A stretch of DNA of 64,000 bases from NCBI RefSeq assembly GCF_029407905.1, contig NC_073630.1:39829001-39893000 (forward strand), written 5' to 3'. Below are positions 31,800 through 42,726 of this stretch, piece after piece. A program made the translations under genes and the position numbers. This DNA is from Bubalus kerabau. Lineage: Eukaryota; Chordata; Mammalia; Artiodactyla; Bovidae. How positions within the stretch are numbered: the first letter of the stretch is position 1; each line of letters opens with the position of its first letter. Under the pieces are notes generated by a model that worked only from the letters and a program-made list of their open reading frames with translations, searched no databases and was not told where the DNA came from.

Positions 31800-31812
31800 T
31801 GTGTGTGTGTGC
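31800..31812. repeat. Short (TG)n run
   Basis: About six TG units inside the L2, directly followed by a cacacgcgcc stretch. Minor simple repeat. Confidence 0.8.
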
Positions 31813-32215
31813 ACACGCGCCTGCTCAGTCAACTCCTCAGATATGCTAACTTATTCCCATCTCAGAGCCTTTGGATATGCTCTGCCTCTGGGTTGCAACA
31901 TACTTTTCCTAGATCTTTGCATTTCTGTAGCTTCGTTATTCAGGTATGAATTCTAATCCTGCTTCCTCAGAGAGGCACCACCCATCCGAAGCAGCCCACA
32001 GCATCCTAACCCCAGGTGCTCTGCTGCGCCAGCCTGCTTTTACCTTCTATATTGCTCTTCTTGCTAACTCATTTTATATTTTATGAGTTTAGTGTTCACT
32101 TCTTCCCTCAAAAATTGCAAACTCCTCTAGGGTCTTTCATGTTTGCTTCTGTCTGCCTGCATCAAGGGCAGCACCTGGCACAGAGTAAGTGCTTAAGAGA
32201 TATTCATCAAATCAA

Positions 32216-34395
32216 ATGTAAAGCAATAGAGGATAGTTAAATAACCCATAAAATGTTTGGTCTCAGAAGTGATGCAGTGAATCACCAGGAAGGCAGGCTT
32301 ATTTCTAAGCCCTCATCAGTTTCTAGTCTATGGCTCTTAGGATATTATCTTCATTTAAGTCTTAACACCACTGACAGAATGAGAAGCTAGGGCCTTGTTT
32401 GTGGAAAAAATGTTATTTTACTTTTGAATCTATTGTTCTGAAGACAGATCAGGCTTTCACATAGTAGATGACTGATAATCAGTTGTTAATATGGTTGTAT
32501 ATTTTTAAGCATCCACATAGAATCAGTGAATGAATCCCTGAGAGCAGAGAAGCCCACTGAGGGATTGCCTTCAGAGAGAAAAGCCAAAGAGGGAACCTAT
32601 GGTTAGGAATAGAGGAGAAAGGAAAGTCTTCAAAGAAAAATAAAGAAAAACTGATCAGAAAAGTAAGAGGAAAAAAAGTCTCAGAAGCCCCAATCATGGA
32701 GTAATAGAAAACAGTGAGTACATAAAGAAAGCATTGTTAATGCATTTTTGGAATTTTATGCTTTTGTCTTGGGGGTGCATGTTCCTTCCATTAATCAGTG
32801 AACAGCAAAAATTTTTCTGGCATTGCAAAAATAAACTTAGCTATAAAATATCTACAAAGATGGGTAATGAATATATTCAATTCTTACTTAAAAAAAAAAA
32901 AAAACTCTGCTATGAAGTTTCCATAAATTGTAAAAGGTTTCAGGATAATCCTCAGATCCTTAATTTTTCTATTATGTATTTTACTTATTATGGGAAAACT
33001 TTTGCATTTCTAATAGTGCCAAAGTGTTGGAAATAGAAGTTATTTTTTCCCCCTTTCATCCTGTGTTGAGTGGTTGAGAAATCAGTTAGGGAGATTGGCA
33101 AAATTAAGAACTGGCAAGATCTTCCATCTGCCTCAAACTGATCCAGTCCTGTTTCCATGTTTGGAAGTGGTTTCTTGGGCTTATCCACATTTTGTTGGCA
33201 GGTCGTATCTTTGGAGAATGACAGGCCCTTTTCTCCCTACCACCCGTTAGCCATGATCCTGGCCTTGAGGAATGCAAACTGTCTGTAATGTCCAGAATCT
33301 GAGGGCAAATACACTGAGGACCAAGAGAAATTGTGGGGACAGCCGCTGAGTGAGAGCTTACTTCATCTCAGGCACATATTATTGACTTGCCTTGCGATAG
33401 TGTATTTTGTCCCGTCATATGAAAAGGGAAATTAAAGCAAGGACATATTTGAAAGCCAGGTAGAGAATAAGAGTTAAACGTGCCTGAAAATGAATGCAGT
33501 TATTTCATTTGATTCTAAGAAAGAAGCACTTCTATACCACCTTAAATGAGAGAGTCATTCTCATCCCTGGAGTCAGATACTTTCCACAAGGCATCCTGAG
33601 CAGAGATCTATCCTGTCAGATGATCTCAGTGAGTTTGCAGACAGTAGTTTCTGTCCTATGTAAGCATATTTTCATCTAGGAAAAACTAAGCTTTAATCCT
33701 ATCTACAATTTCAAAGATGGGGTAATTCATTTAAGTGCATATTCACACAAGTTAACAGACTAAGAAATCATTTTGCCTGACTTACTGATGTATATTATTA
33801 GTAATTGCTATTTCAATGCTTAATATATCTACAATAATAAGGACGACTTATGACATTTGGCTTTTCATGTCTTTAGACCTGGTCCCAAAACTTAAGTTTT
33901 GCATCTTTACGTTTCTTTAAACATCAGACTTTACTTATTCTTTCTATTAATTGATCAAATACACACGGAAATGAGGATCAACCAACTTTTCAAGATGAGT
34001 ATTATTAAATGTTGTTATAACTTATTCTATTATCTATAAAACCTTTATTGCAGGGGTATATCTGCAGACCCTCTGATCTAACAGCTTGCGTTAAGCTTTT
34101 AACAAAGGTCTGGAAACCTTGTTATTCATCATTGAGTGCTGCCTCCAGGTGGATGCACAGTAGCACAGAGGCCAGAGCTGTCCTGGAGACATTCTGTCCT
34201 TGAGATGGGACTCCTTCTACTCAGCCACTGGCCAGGCGACGCGTGGCTCTCCCTGAGAGGGGACTGCAGCCTCTCGGGGTGTGCATGGCCTGCGCTTAGG
34301 AGGAGGACTTCCCATGAAAACCATCCCCTAGGTTTTTTTGGCTCTTCTCAACCTAATTCTAGAATATGGAGCAAGTGACAATGAAAGTCTATTAG
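32216..34395. other. Unique-looking sequence, no gene recognised
   Basis: About 2.2 kb, the longest stretch here in which I recognise neither gene nor repeat. A 15-A run is at 32890-32904. A more GC-rich patch at about 34130-34330 contains an isolated gcgacgcg. The 100-residue frame 32734-33036 and the 80-residue frame 34136-34378 have no domain. It could hold small exons or regulatory DNA that I cannot see without conservation data. Confidence 0.4.
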
Positions 34396-34806
34396 GGATA
34401 ATGCTGGGGTCCAGCCCCGGCTGATCCAGGGAGTTTGAAGCGGGGATGGCATCGGCGAGGATCAGGGTACAATAGCTTCAATTAGATATTAATTAGAGAT
34501 GTAAAGAGTAATAGAATGAGGATAGCTCAGTAGGAAAATTCAGTGGAGAAAAGAGGCTGAGTAGCTTGGTTTACGCGGGAGACCAATAAAACTTCAAGAC
34601 AAGAAGTTTGCACCACTTATGGAGGCCGCAGGCGTCCTTCCGTTCTCCCGAAGGAGAGGAGACACTGAGGCCTCCCCAGTCGCATCTCAGAAGCCCAGGC
34701 ATAATTAGTAAGCATGGCGGGTTCTGCGCTCCAGATGGAGACTCAGCCAGAGTGAGAGAGAGAGCGACATGGGGAGACCAGCATTTCAAGAAACTGATCC
34801 CAATTC

Positions 34807-34812
34807 TTTATT
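34807..34812 (-). promoter_or_regulatory. Polyadenylation signal (AATAAA) of the solo LTR
   Basis: AATAAA 12 bp downstream of the TATA box on the minus strand, so before the expected start site. A poly-A signal in late U3 followed by a very short R is typical of betaretroviruses, agreeing with the 6-bp duplication. Confidence 0.6.
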
Positions 34813-34824
34813 TTCCATGGTCTA

Positions 34825-34832
34825 CTTTTATA
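34825..34832 (-). promoter_or_regulatory. TATA box of the solo LTR
   Basis: TATAAAAG on the minus strand. Transcription from it would start about 25-30 bp on, near 34800, and run leftward. Predicted from sequence only. Confidence 0.65.
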
Positions 34833-35704
34833 CACTGAGATGTTATGCAAAAGTCACGCGGGGACAGCAGTCCTGACTTTTATTAAAGTCAGGTGCTTCA
34901 CACAAATGTATACAGAGATCTTAGGGATGTTACATCATCTTCTGGCCAGGGGGCCTGCTGACAATTTATGACCCTCTCCTTGTGACAGCGGTCAGTCAAC
35001 CAGGACACTTATTTCTCCAGGGGTGATTATTCTTAAAACAGATGCCACCCAAATAAAGTTACATTCCTATAGGGTGAGGGTGTAGTGGGTTTTAGTTAAG
35101 GAAAGAATTTACTTAGCCTAAGGTCTAACGTGATTAATATCAAAGGTTAATACTTATTTCTTCTATATAATCATTAACATGTGTAAGGGCAGGGAATGTG
35201 GAGACTTAGCAACAAACATTGGCTCAACAAATGAAAAACCCTTCACCAATATGATTTCTAATCAGCTCATTATACTTATACTAATAGTTTTCTAACTTTT
35301 CTAAGGAACCTGTTTTTAGAAGGTTTAAAGCATCTTGTGCCTCTCACTGTTGGGAGGCTGTGAGCAATCACATGTGGCCGGACAAGCCTGTCAGGCAGGC
35401 CAGAGAACCTTCAGAGGAGTTTGTAGGTTAAAACACTCTTGTCACGCCCAGGAGTTTTTATTAACTGGAGTTCTAAGTTAACTCCTTCTCTGAAAGAGGT
35501 GGTGGGGGACAGCCCCCCGTAAAGTCAGAGGTGTAGGTGAGAGCACAAAGCAGTAAAGTAGGCAGACTCTGGTTTTGGGGGTAGATGCTCGAGAATTTCC
35601 AGGGGGACTCCTGAGGCTCGATCCCGTCTTTGCGTATGTCGAGCCTCCTTCTTCATGACCTTTGCCACGGGCAGAGTGCCTCACTCTGGCCCTCAACAGG
35701 ATAA

Positions 35705-35974
35705 ATTGGAGTCAAGGGAAAAAAAAAAAAAAAACTCACCTGAGGAAACCTTCAGATTTTACGTATTAGGGTTCCACTCTTATTCTCTTTCTCCTTCCCA
35801 CCCTTCTTTCCTCCCTCTCTTCATCATCTCTATTTCCATTTCCTTTTTCTTTCCTCTCTCTCTCCCATTTGATTTTTCATTAATCTTTGTTAATTTTTCA
35901 TGAAGAAGATCTGTAGTAAAGCCATTCGTTTATTCATTCAACAGACAGTAGCTACTCTCTGTTAAGACACTGTG
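35705..35974. other. A run and pyrimidine-rich tract
   Basis: A 17-A run near 35718-35734 and a long C/T-rich stretch at about 35775-35868. Then part of an old repeat (tttattcattcaacagac) into which the Bov-A2 at 35988 inserted. Confidence 0.6.
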
Positions 35975-35987
35975 CTAGAGGTATATG

Positions 35988-36262
35988 CTGCCGCTGCTGC
36001 TAAGTCACTTCAGTCGTGTCCGACTCTGTGTGACCCCATAGACATCAGCCCACCAGGCTCTCCTGCCCCTGGGATTCTCCAGGCAAGAACACTGGAGTGG
36101 GTTGCCATTTCCTTCGCCAATGCATGAAAGAGAAAAAGTGAAAGTGAAGTCGCTCAGTCGTGTCCGACTCTTAGCGACCCCATGGACTGCAGCCTACCAG
36201 GCTCCTCCGCCCATGGGATTTTCCAGGCAAGAGTACTGGAGTGGGGTGCCATTGCCTTCTCC
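35988..36262 (-). mobile_element. Bov-A2 SINE (dimer), minus strand
   Basis: Two Bov-A units in reverse with a gctgctgctaagtcacttca start and a ccattgccttctcc end. Flanking duplication ctagaggtatatg (35975-35987) and ctagaggtttatatg (36263-36277), differing by two T. The host sequence on both sides reads as one ancient LINE/MIR-type repeat. Confidence 0.94.
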
Positions 36263-36277
36263 CTAGAGGTTTATATG

Positions 36278-38039
36278 CTTTTCCAAATAAGGAAATCCCT
36301 GCCTTTAAGGGACTCATAGTCCAAATGGGTCACAGACAAGAAAATTAACCTTTATGGCAGAATGATGCCCCAGGTGTTTGCTGGGACTGTCTAACCCCTT
36401 GAGATCTGGTGAAGATTAGAAGCACACAATTCCCATGTCATGTCCATCTGAAGGCCAAAGAATGCCCCGAGTCCTGTTGCATTTGCAGTGGGCTGTGCTC
36501 TGACTTCCTGCCTTCCGATGTACTCTGCATCTTGCAGCAGTTTCTTTATCTCTGTCCTGACATAAACCCAAGCTTGGGTCACAATTCCTTCTCTTCTCTT
36601 CTCCCTCTCCCTATCTGCCGCTCCTCCTCCCACACAAAGCCATCAAGAAAACAAAACTGATAATGTTTCAAAACTTGAACTGAGAGTTTTGGGGTCATGG
36701 GAGAACGCAGCAGTCAACTTCAAATGGCATGGGGCACATTCCTGTCGTGGGTCTGTTGGGCCCCTGTCACCGGAACTCTCCCGTCTGTTTCACCCCGCGC
36801 CGCGCCCGCACTCGTGCGGTCTTCTCGCGCACCGCCCTGCCCACTCTCCCCCAGGCCGCCCCTCTTGCCGAGAGCTCCCCCGCCCCGACACTCCAGCTCT
36901 GGGGTGCTCTTGCTGTCTGTTGTGCAGAGTCATTCTGTTCCTTGCAGGCAGTTCAAATCCGGACCATTTCGTTCCTGCCTAAATCCACCCTGACGCTCAG
37001 GTGAGGGGCTTTTCAGGGTAGAGAATCCACTCTCCATTCTCCGTACAGAAGGCAGTTGTGGCTGCACTGTTTCTCCCTGCTTTACACGTACTGACCCACT
37101 TAGACATCCAGTCAACAACATTTGCCGGTCGTCTGCTGTGTATCAGGTACCGTTTAGGTTCGTAAAACAGAGGCACAGAGGTCCTGTCCTCTGTGGATTT
37201 ACGCTCCTGGCAGTATGCACAGGATGCTATGAACAGAGAGCGGTGGGATTACAGATCAGAGAACGCCAGGTGTGACGGGACAGGCTGCGTTGATCTAGGT
37301 GGATCCTAGGATGGCAGTTCAGACAGAGGGACTTGGTGACAATGGCTGTGAAGTTCTCCAGCAACCATCCAGGCTGCTAGGATGAAAAGGGAGACAGAAA
37401 AGGTGGTTGCTTTCCGTCATCGCTCCCTCTCACTCCCATACCTCCATACTCAAGCAGTATGTTTCAGGCAGGAAGAAAAGCAGACTCTCCCTCTGTTTGC
37501 ATTTCAGGGTTGAGTCCACAGCTAGGACAGGCCTGGATTGGTTATCTGGGCAGATCCCAGGTAAGGGAGGAACTTATCTGCCGTCTCCCTAGACAAGGGA
37601 AGCCAGGGTATGACTGAAAGTTCAGGTCATGAAGGAGCTGTGGGATTTAGGACTGGACCCCAGAGCTGCTCCTGGGTCATATGGAACATTTATGCAAAAC
37701 TAAAAAAAAAAAAAAGCCACTTCTGGGATTATACAACCCAAATATAGGGGGCAGTGCTTGGAAAATGAAAGATCTCCCCAAACAGTTCCCTTTGGGCAGG
37801 GTGCAATCTGAACAATGGTGACCTGGTTTGTCCTGGGTTGTTCAGATTCTGTAAATTTATAAATGGATGAAGTTCTCCCAGGACCTGAGTCCACTGATGT
37901 GGTGGAAGAGTGGGTCCTTCCTCACAAGGCTCTAAATGATTAGTTAGTAACATGGAAGTGTTTAAGGATCTGTACCTCACAATGGGTACGTCTTTTTCCT
38001 CCTTCTTATCCAGTTATTTAAAAATAACAGTAACAATGG
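36278..38039. other. Mostly unique sequence with one CpG-rich patch
   Basis: About 1.76 kb. A CpG-dense block lies at about 36785-36895. Text near 37118-37200 (gtcgtctgctgtgtatcagg) resembles ancient LINE tails. An A run is at 37701-37714. Three overlapping plus frames over 36689-37004 are all open because the block is GC-rich and stop-poor, so no frame is favoured. Confidence 0.45.
36785..36895. other. Short CpG-rich patch
   Basis: About 11 CpGs occur in some 45 bp around 36795-36838 (gcgccgcgcccgcactcgtg and following), then a C-rich stretch to 36895. The rest of the window is strongly CpG-depleted. It is too small to be a standard CpG island but is not part of a repeat I recognise. Possible promoter or regulatory element, or an unmethylated remnant; undecided. 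Confidence 0.5.
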
Positions 38040-38225
38040 GTAGCTTTACTGAGCATGCTTGACAGATTTCAGACACTGTGTTGTATTGTTTACAGAGATT
38101 AAGTCAATGAATTCTTAGAATAACCCTGTAACTTAGGTGGGTATTATTAATCCCATTTAATGTTGCAGAGAAAGAGGCTTAGGTGGTTGAACTAGTTAGT
38201 GGTTTCTAACTTAGAGCCCATTTTA
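38040..38225 (-). repeat. MIR SINE, minus strand
   Basis: Reverse MIR: actgagcatgcttgacagat, gaataaccctgtaacttagg tgggtattatt, gcagagaaagaggcttaggt. Moderately complete. Confidence 0.75.
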
Positions 38226-38775
38226 ACTCCCATTCTATCCTAGCTATTCCTTTTTTCCCCCTTTCCTTTCCTCTTTTTCTTCTCTCTCTCTCTGTCCTCT
38301 CACTCTCTCTCTCTGGGGGAAAAAAATCTTTCAGAGGAACCATGTTAATAAGGTATTCCTTGAGCTTCCTGATAACTCAACAGTTGACCTTTTAGCTCTA
38401 ACATTCCTGGACACTGGACTTTCTAAACAAAGAGCTTCTCTTTGTCCTTTGCTTCCCTTTGGGTTTGCTTCAGAGCCAGAATTCTGACAATCCTGGCTCC
38501 AGGGTTTCCACACCTAATCCTTGAAGGGTGGTAATACATTATAGCATACAAACAATAAAACAAAGCTCCACTTTGTCCTTGGCCTGAGGCTTTGTGGCTT
38601 TTCTGGCCTATCCACCTAAGGGCAAAATGGGGAACCCTCCCATCCATGGTCATTTCTAGAGAACCATTTGCCATCTGGGAAAAATGAACATAGAATAGTT
38701 ATGTTCATTTTCTATCTGTCTTTGATAGTTACTATACAAAGAGGTTCCATGCTTTTCCCCATGTTTTTGGCATGA
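38226..38775. other. No gene; TC-rich microsatellite
   Basis: A C/T tract with (TC)n runs at about 38261-38315, otherwise unremarkable. Minus frames at 38331-38513 and 38423-38674 overlap each other and have no domain. Confidence 0.5.
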
Positions 38776-39018
38776 GTGTGAGCGAGAGTGCTCAGCTGTG
38801 CCCAACTTAACTTTTTGCGACCCGTGGACTGTAGCCCTCCAGGCTTCCCTGTTCATGGAATTTTCCAGGCAATAATACTGGAATGGGTTGCCATTTCCTA
38901 CTCCAGGGGATCTTCCCAACCCAAGGATTGAACCTACATGTCTTACATCTCCTGCATTGGCAGGCAGGTTTTTTGTTTTTTGGTTTTTTTTGGTTTGTTT
39001 TTAACCATTGCACCACCT
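38776..39018 (-). mobile_element. Bov-tA SINE, minus strand, with expanded T/G run
   Basis: Reverse Bov-tA from gtgctcagctgtgcccaact to a head cut short at ccattgcaccacct. Where the head normally reads attctttacc it has a T/G-rich expansion (38968-39003). Frames on the minus strand here are SINE read-through. Confidence 0.88.
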
Positions 39019-39900
39019 CTATATAATTCTGTTAGTTATTAGCCATCTCCTCAAGAAATCATAAGATATATAGCACTTCAAGTGAAGTTTATAACACCAG
39101 AGCCTCTGTGGTGGTATTCCCTTTGACTTGGCTTTGAAAAACCTTCTATTTTACAAGAAGTATAGAGTCTACTTAAAACATAGACCTCTCTATACACCTT
39201 TAACCTTTCTTAGAGAATGTGACATAATGAGGATAAACAGCTAATCCATAAAATGTCTAATTTTGGTGGAAAATATGTAACATCCAATATATTAACATCC
39301 AAATAAGATAACCTAATGTTCTTGGTTATTGGTTTCCAGAGACTGTTGAACATTTCCTTGTTTGGCCTTGGAAAAATTTGCTTGGGATTTCAGCCTGGCC
39401 CTTGGTGAAAGACTTAGAACAAAGTAAGCTGGCTAAGAACAAAGCAACTAGTGAAAATGAAAGTAAGAGGTCTTGAGCCCGAGGCTTAGTGTGTGTTCTT
39501 TAAAGAAGGAAGAAATTGCTGCAGGGGTCAGGAGAAAGTCACTGGCGGCCCCTGAACTTACTATTGTCAGTCAGACCTCCCGTTCCAGATAGATAAACAA
39601 CGACCAGAAATGAAACGTTTCAATGTGACAGTTACAGCAGTGTCCTGGCTTCACTGAGATGTTTCTTCTATCAGAGCTTATTTCACCACTGGGCATACAA
39701 CCATGTCCCCTGATGCTGACATTCCTACATCAGTAGGGAAAGTGAATGGCAGACTTTCCAGACTGAAGCCTAGATTTTGGAAGATCACAGCTAAGAAAGC
39801 ATCCATAGCCAATTCTGGCCTCATTTCGTAACATTTCTAACCAAGATCAGTGCTGGAGAGAAGGAAAGGGACCAGATTTATATGAGTTTGCTGAGGTTAA
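39019..39900. other. Unique-looking sequence
   Basis: About 880 bp with no gene or repeat recognised. Confidence 0.4.
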
Positions 39901-39912
39901 AAGAACAGTGTC

Positions 39913-40013
39913 AGGACTTCCATGGTGGTCCAGTGGCTAAGATTCCAAGTCCTCAATGCCGGGTGCTCGGGTTCAATCTCTGGTTAGGGTACTAGAACTG
40001 GCACAGCCAAAAA
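39913..40013 (+). mobile_element. tRNA-Glu SINE (CHR-2 type) with TSD
   Basis: Head aggacttccatggtggtcca, B-box-like gggttcaatctc at 39969-39980, short A tail. Flanks aagaacagtgtc (39901-39912) and aagagcagtgtc (40014-40025) form a 12-bp duplication with one mismatch. Confidence 0.92.
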
Positions 40014-40142
40014 AAGAGCAGTGTCTTCTTTTAGTCCTGGGGTTAGGGTTAGGAAACGACAGGGTCCTACTTTCAAAGATCATGAAATATATATTGATTT
40101 GCCACAGGTAGAGAGGAATTTAAAGCTTCAAATATTTGATAT

Positions 40143-40326
40143 TAGCAGGGAACTCTGTTCAGTGTTATGTGGCAGGGTGGATGGGAGGGGACTTTGGGGG
40201 AGAATGGATATGTATACATGTATGGCTGAGTCCCTTTGCTGTCTGTCTGAAACTATCACAAGATTGTTAATTGGATGCACTCCAATACAACATAAAAAAG
40301 TTTTTAAAAGACAACAAAAACCGAGT
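40143..40326 (+). mobile_element. Ruminant L1 3' end
   Basis: Last about 180 bp of a ruminant L1: gcagggaactctgttcagtg, ggctgagtccctttgctgtc, then ccaatacaacataaaaaagt and an A-rich tail. Flanks atttgatatt (40133-40142) and atgtgatatt (40327-40336) match 9 of 10, a likely target duplication. The 103-residue frame 40021-40332 is non-coding read-through. Confidence 0.85.
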
Positions 40327-40357
40327 ATGTGATATTACTGGGTTTATTTTCTCCTCT

Positions 40358-40519
40358 GGATTTGATCCCTGGGTTGGGAAGATCCCGTGGAGAAGGCAAT
40401 GGCACCCCACTCCAGTACTCTTTCCTGGGAAATCCCATGGATGGAGGAGCCTGGCAGGCTACAGTCCATGGGGTCACAAAGAGTCGGACATGACTGAGTG
40501 ACTTCACTTTCACTTTCAC
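40358..40519 (+). mobile_element. Bov-tA SINE lacking most of its tRNA head
   Basis: Starts at the B-box end of the head (gatttgatccctgggttggg) and runs through the Bov-A body to cactttcactttcacc. It is 5'-truncated, so the A box is missing. Confidence 0.9.
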
Positions 40520-41560
40520 CTCTTGAAACTTTTGCAGAAACAAGATCAATATCATTTGACTACTTCTGCATTTCCAAGTTAGTATTCCTAGACCTTTGTG
40601 GCAAAATAAAAAAGTGAAGAATGAGAGGAATGAGGAGATTACTCTTCTGCTTATAGTTTAACCTCTATCAAGTTGAGAGAATCCAGTTAACTTTCGAGGT
40701 CGGTTAAAGAGAGGGGCTTGGCTCATTAGTTGATCTCAAGGGCCTGTGCACCTCTCAAATTCATTGCTAATATGAACACAGCACTCTATCTCTGATAGGC
40801 TACCACAAGTTTTACTATCTCCTATGCTACAGAGTTAAATTTTAGATCAAGGTCCTAATGTAGTATTATCTTCACTTTTCTGTTATATTAAATTGAACTG
40901 TAAGTCCCTGAATTGCTGGGTAGATAGCTCATTGCACTTTGTAAACATTCTATATGGCTACAAAAATGCATCTGAGACCAAAAAAAAAAAAAAAAATTGT
41001 ACCCTCTTTCAAACCACTTACCTGTGTCATGTTTAAAATGGAAAATGCAGTTGTTTGGAAATAAACAGTTCTCTCCAGATTGTATTAAAAGGTTTATGTA
41101 ATAGTGCTTTTACTGCCCTCTGCTGCCTTAAGGAGAACACTGGATTTGGAAAGCCTAGACTTTTCACTTTCGGTCATTGGTATTATTGCTCGCAGGCATA
41201 TTCCAAGTGTAACACTACCTAACTTAGAAAATCCCAACAATGAAGTAGCCAATGGCTTGAAACCAAACAAGCACTATGTTCTTGTGAGTCAGGATTTTCT
41301 AAAGTCTTCTCAGATTTTATTAAGTTCTGGGTGTTCTTTCTACAAGATTACTAATACATGGAAGCAGCTGTTTATTTAGAAGTGGATTACAGGGTGTTTT
41401 TTAAAAACAGATCAGTTATCTTTTAAAACATGACAAAATTAGTAGAAATGGCAACAAAAGTGATTTATTAATAGATGAAAACTTTCCATGTGAGTGAAGC
41501 GTAATAGAATTGCTTTGTGGTGATGTTCTATTGTTTGCATTTTAATATTGGGTACATAAT
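40520..41560. other. Unique-looking sequence
   Basis: About 1.04 kb. A 17-A run is at 40981-40997. The 91-residue frame 41104-41379 has no recognised domain. No repeat family identified. Confidence 0.4.
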
Positions 41561-41696
41561 GCATTGGAGAAGGAAATGGCAACCCACTCCAGTATTCTTG
41601 CCTGGAGAATCCCAGGGAGAGAGGAGCCTGCTGGGCTGCCGTCTATGGTGTCGCACAGAGTCAGACACAACTGAAGCAACTTAGCAGCAGCAGCAG
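41561..41696 (+). mobile_element. Bov-A SINE monomer
   Basis: Single Bov-A unit starting gcattggagaaggaaatggc and ending in a (agc)n tail. Only the second half of the Bov-A2 dimer is present, so it is 5'-truncated or a true monomer. Confidence 0.9.
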
Positions 41697-42641
41697 GAAC
41701 ACAAGAAAAACTATGAGTGATTTTTGTAGTTTCAATTATACCATCATCTACTTTTAATTAACAATATTAGGTGACATTTCTGTTCATTCTCTAGGGCCTT
41801 TGTTTAATATTGATAACAAAATATAACACAGACATTCATGCAGTTTCCTGGAGATGTGCTTGTAATTGTATTAATTACTCACCTAACGGAAGCATTTACC
41901 TGAAATCTCATCACCCCTGAGTTACAAATTATCAGCAGAGTTCATTCACTTAACAATTATATGTCAAATGCCTACCATGTACTAGGTATAGACTCTTGGA
42001 TGAGAAAATTGAATTTCTGACTTGAGGTGGTCAACAGTTTAGTGAGAGCAAAATGTATTATTGAGACATTTCCACAGACTGTGCTTCTGTCTGTGTCAGT
42101 CTGGAGTTCCAGGAGTTTGATTATTTCCCATCAGGGTCCAGGGCACTAGTGACTAATTCTGTCGTACAGTATTCCCCACTAAAAACTCCTTGTTTTTCAC
42201 TAAGAAAAACAAGAATGGATTTTGCATCTTCATTTTTTTTTAACCTCATTTTTTCCCACTTCATTCTTATTCTTTTAATAACTTGATACCTCCCTTGCAG
42301 AAGATGTATGCATGCATCTCTCCTAACTCACCAAACACAAATGTCTTTGTAAATAATAAACAGATAAATGTACTTCTAAGTGCACATAACTTTATTTTAT
42401 TGTTATGAGTTGAGAGGAGTTGTAGTAGAAAACTGTCCCTGCTAGATCCAATTACTGCCAAAACAGAGAGCTACAGATCCAACATTCCAGAACCAAGGTG
42501 AATAATTTTGGTAAACGATTCTGACATTTAACTGGCTGGGAGTCAATAAACCTATTTAGCAAGTTAGTTTATTTGGTTACCAAGAGTGTGTTTTGAAAAC
42601 ACAAGGAATACTGAAGGGGCTTTGCTTAAATCTTCAAATGC
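41697..42641. other. Unique-looking sequence
   Basis: About 945 bp, AT-rich, no gene or repeat recognised apart from an old-LINE-like tail near 41941-41990 (ttcattcacttaacaattat). Confidence 0.4.
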
Positions 42642-42726
42642 CATATAAGGAATACTCAGGAATACATATAATACTCAGAAATACATATAAGGAATGCTCA
42701 GAAATACATATAAGGAATACTCAGGC
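42642..42726. repeat. 23-bp minisatellite, about 3.7 copies
   Basis: Tandem units starting catataaggaatactcag at 42642, 42665, 42684 and 42707, with lengths 23, 19, 23 and a partial 20. The second unit lacks four bases (the gg and two neighbours), and single-base variants separate the others. Confidence 0.92.

Larger units (their letters stand above)
31010..32215 (+). mobile_element. L2 LINE, about 1 kb, interrupted by MER5A
   Basis: Forward L2 ORF2-end and 3' region: tccaatagacatctcaaact, caacagaattcttgatttct, cagtagcttcccattgcact, then agcctttggatatgctctgc, and the 3' terminus cagcacctggcacagagtaa at 32169-32188. MER5A sits at 31529-31742. Coding is decayed. One of the longest L2 copies in the window. 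Confidence 0.82.
34402..35698 (-). mobile_element. Solo LTR of a class II (ERVK/beta-type) ruminant endogenous retrovirus
   Basis: A 1297-bp LTR on the minus strand with TG...CA ends (reverse complements at 35698 and 34402) and a perfect 6-bp duplication, ggataa, at 34396-34401 and 35699-35704. Six bases is the class II size. It resembles the bovine BTLTR1 type by memory. No gag, pol or env flanks it, so internal DNA was lost by LTR-LTR recombination. The TATA box and AATAAA are annotated separately. The ORFs inside (34571-34789, 34608-34838, 35478-35696) are non-viral noise. Confidence 0.9.

Noticed and set aside
34402..35698. A full-length endogenous retrovirus
   Set aside because: Only one LTR with its own 6-bp duplication is present; no gag, pol or env sequence adjoins it.
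36689..37004. Three overlapping plus-strand frames of 91-98 residues as a possible gene
   Set aside because: All three frames are open only because the block is GC-rich and stop-poor. No domain, no preferred frame and no clear splice context.
42642..42726. CRISPR-like direct repeats
   Set aside because: Units are adjacent with no spacers and the genome is mammalian; it is a minisatellite.
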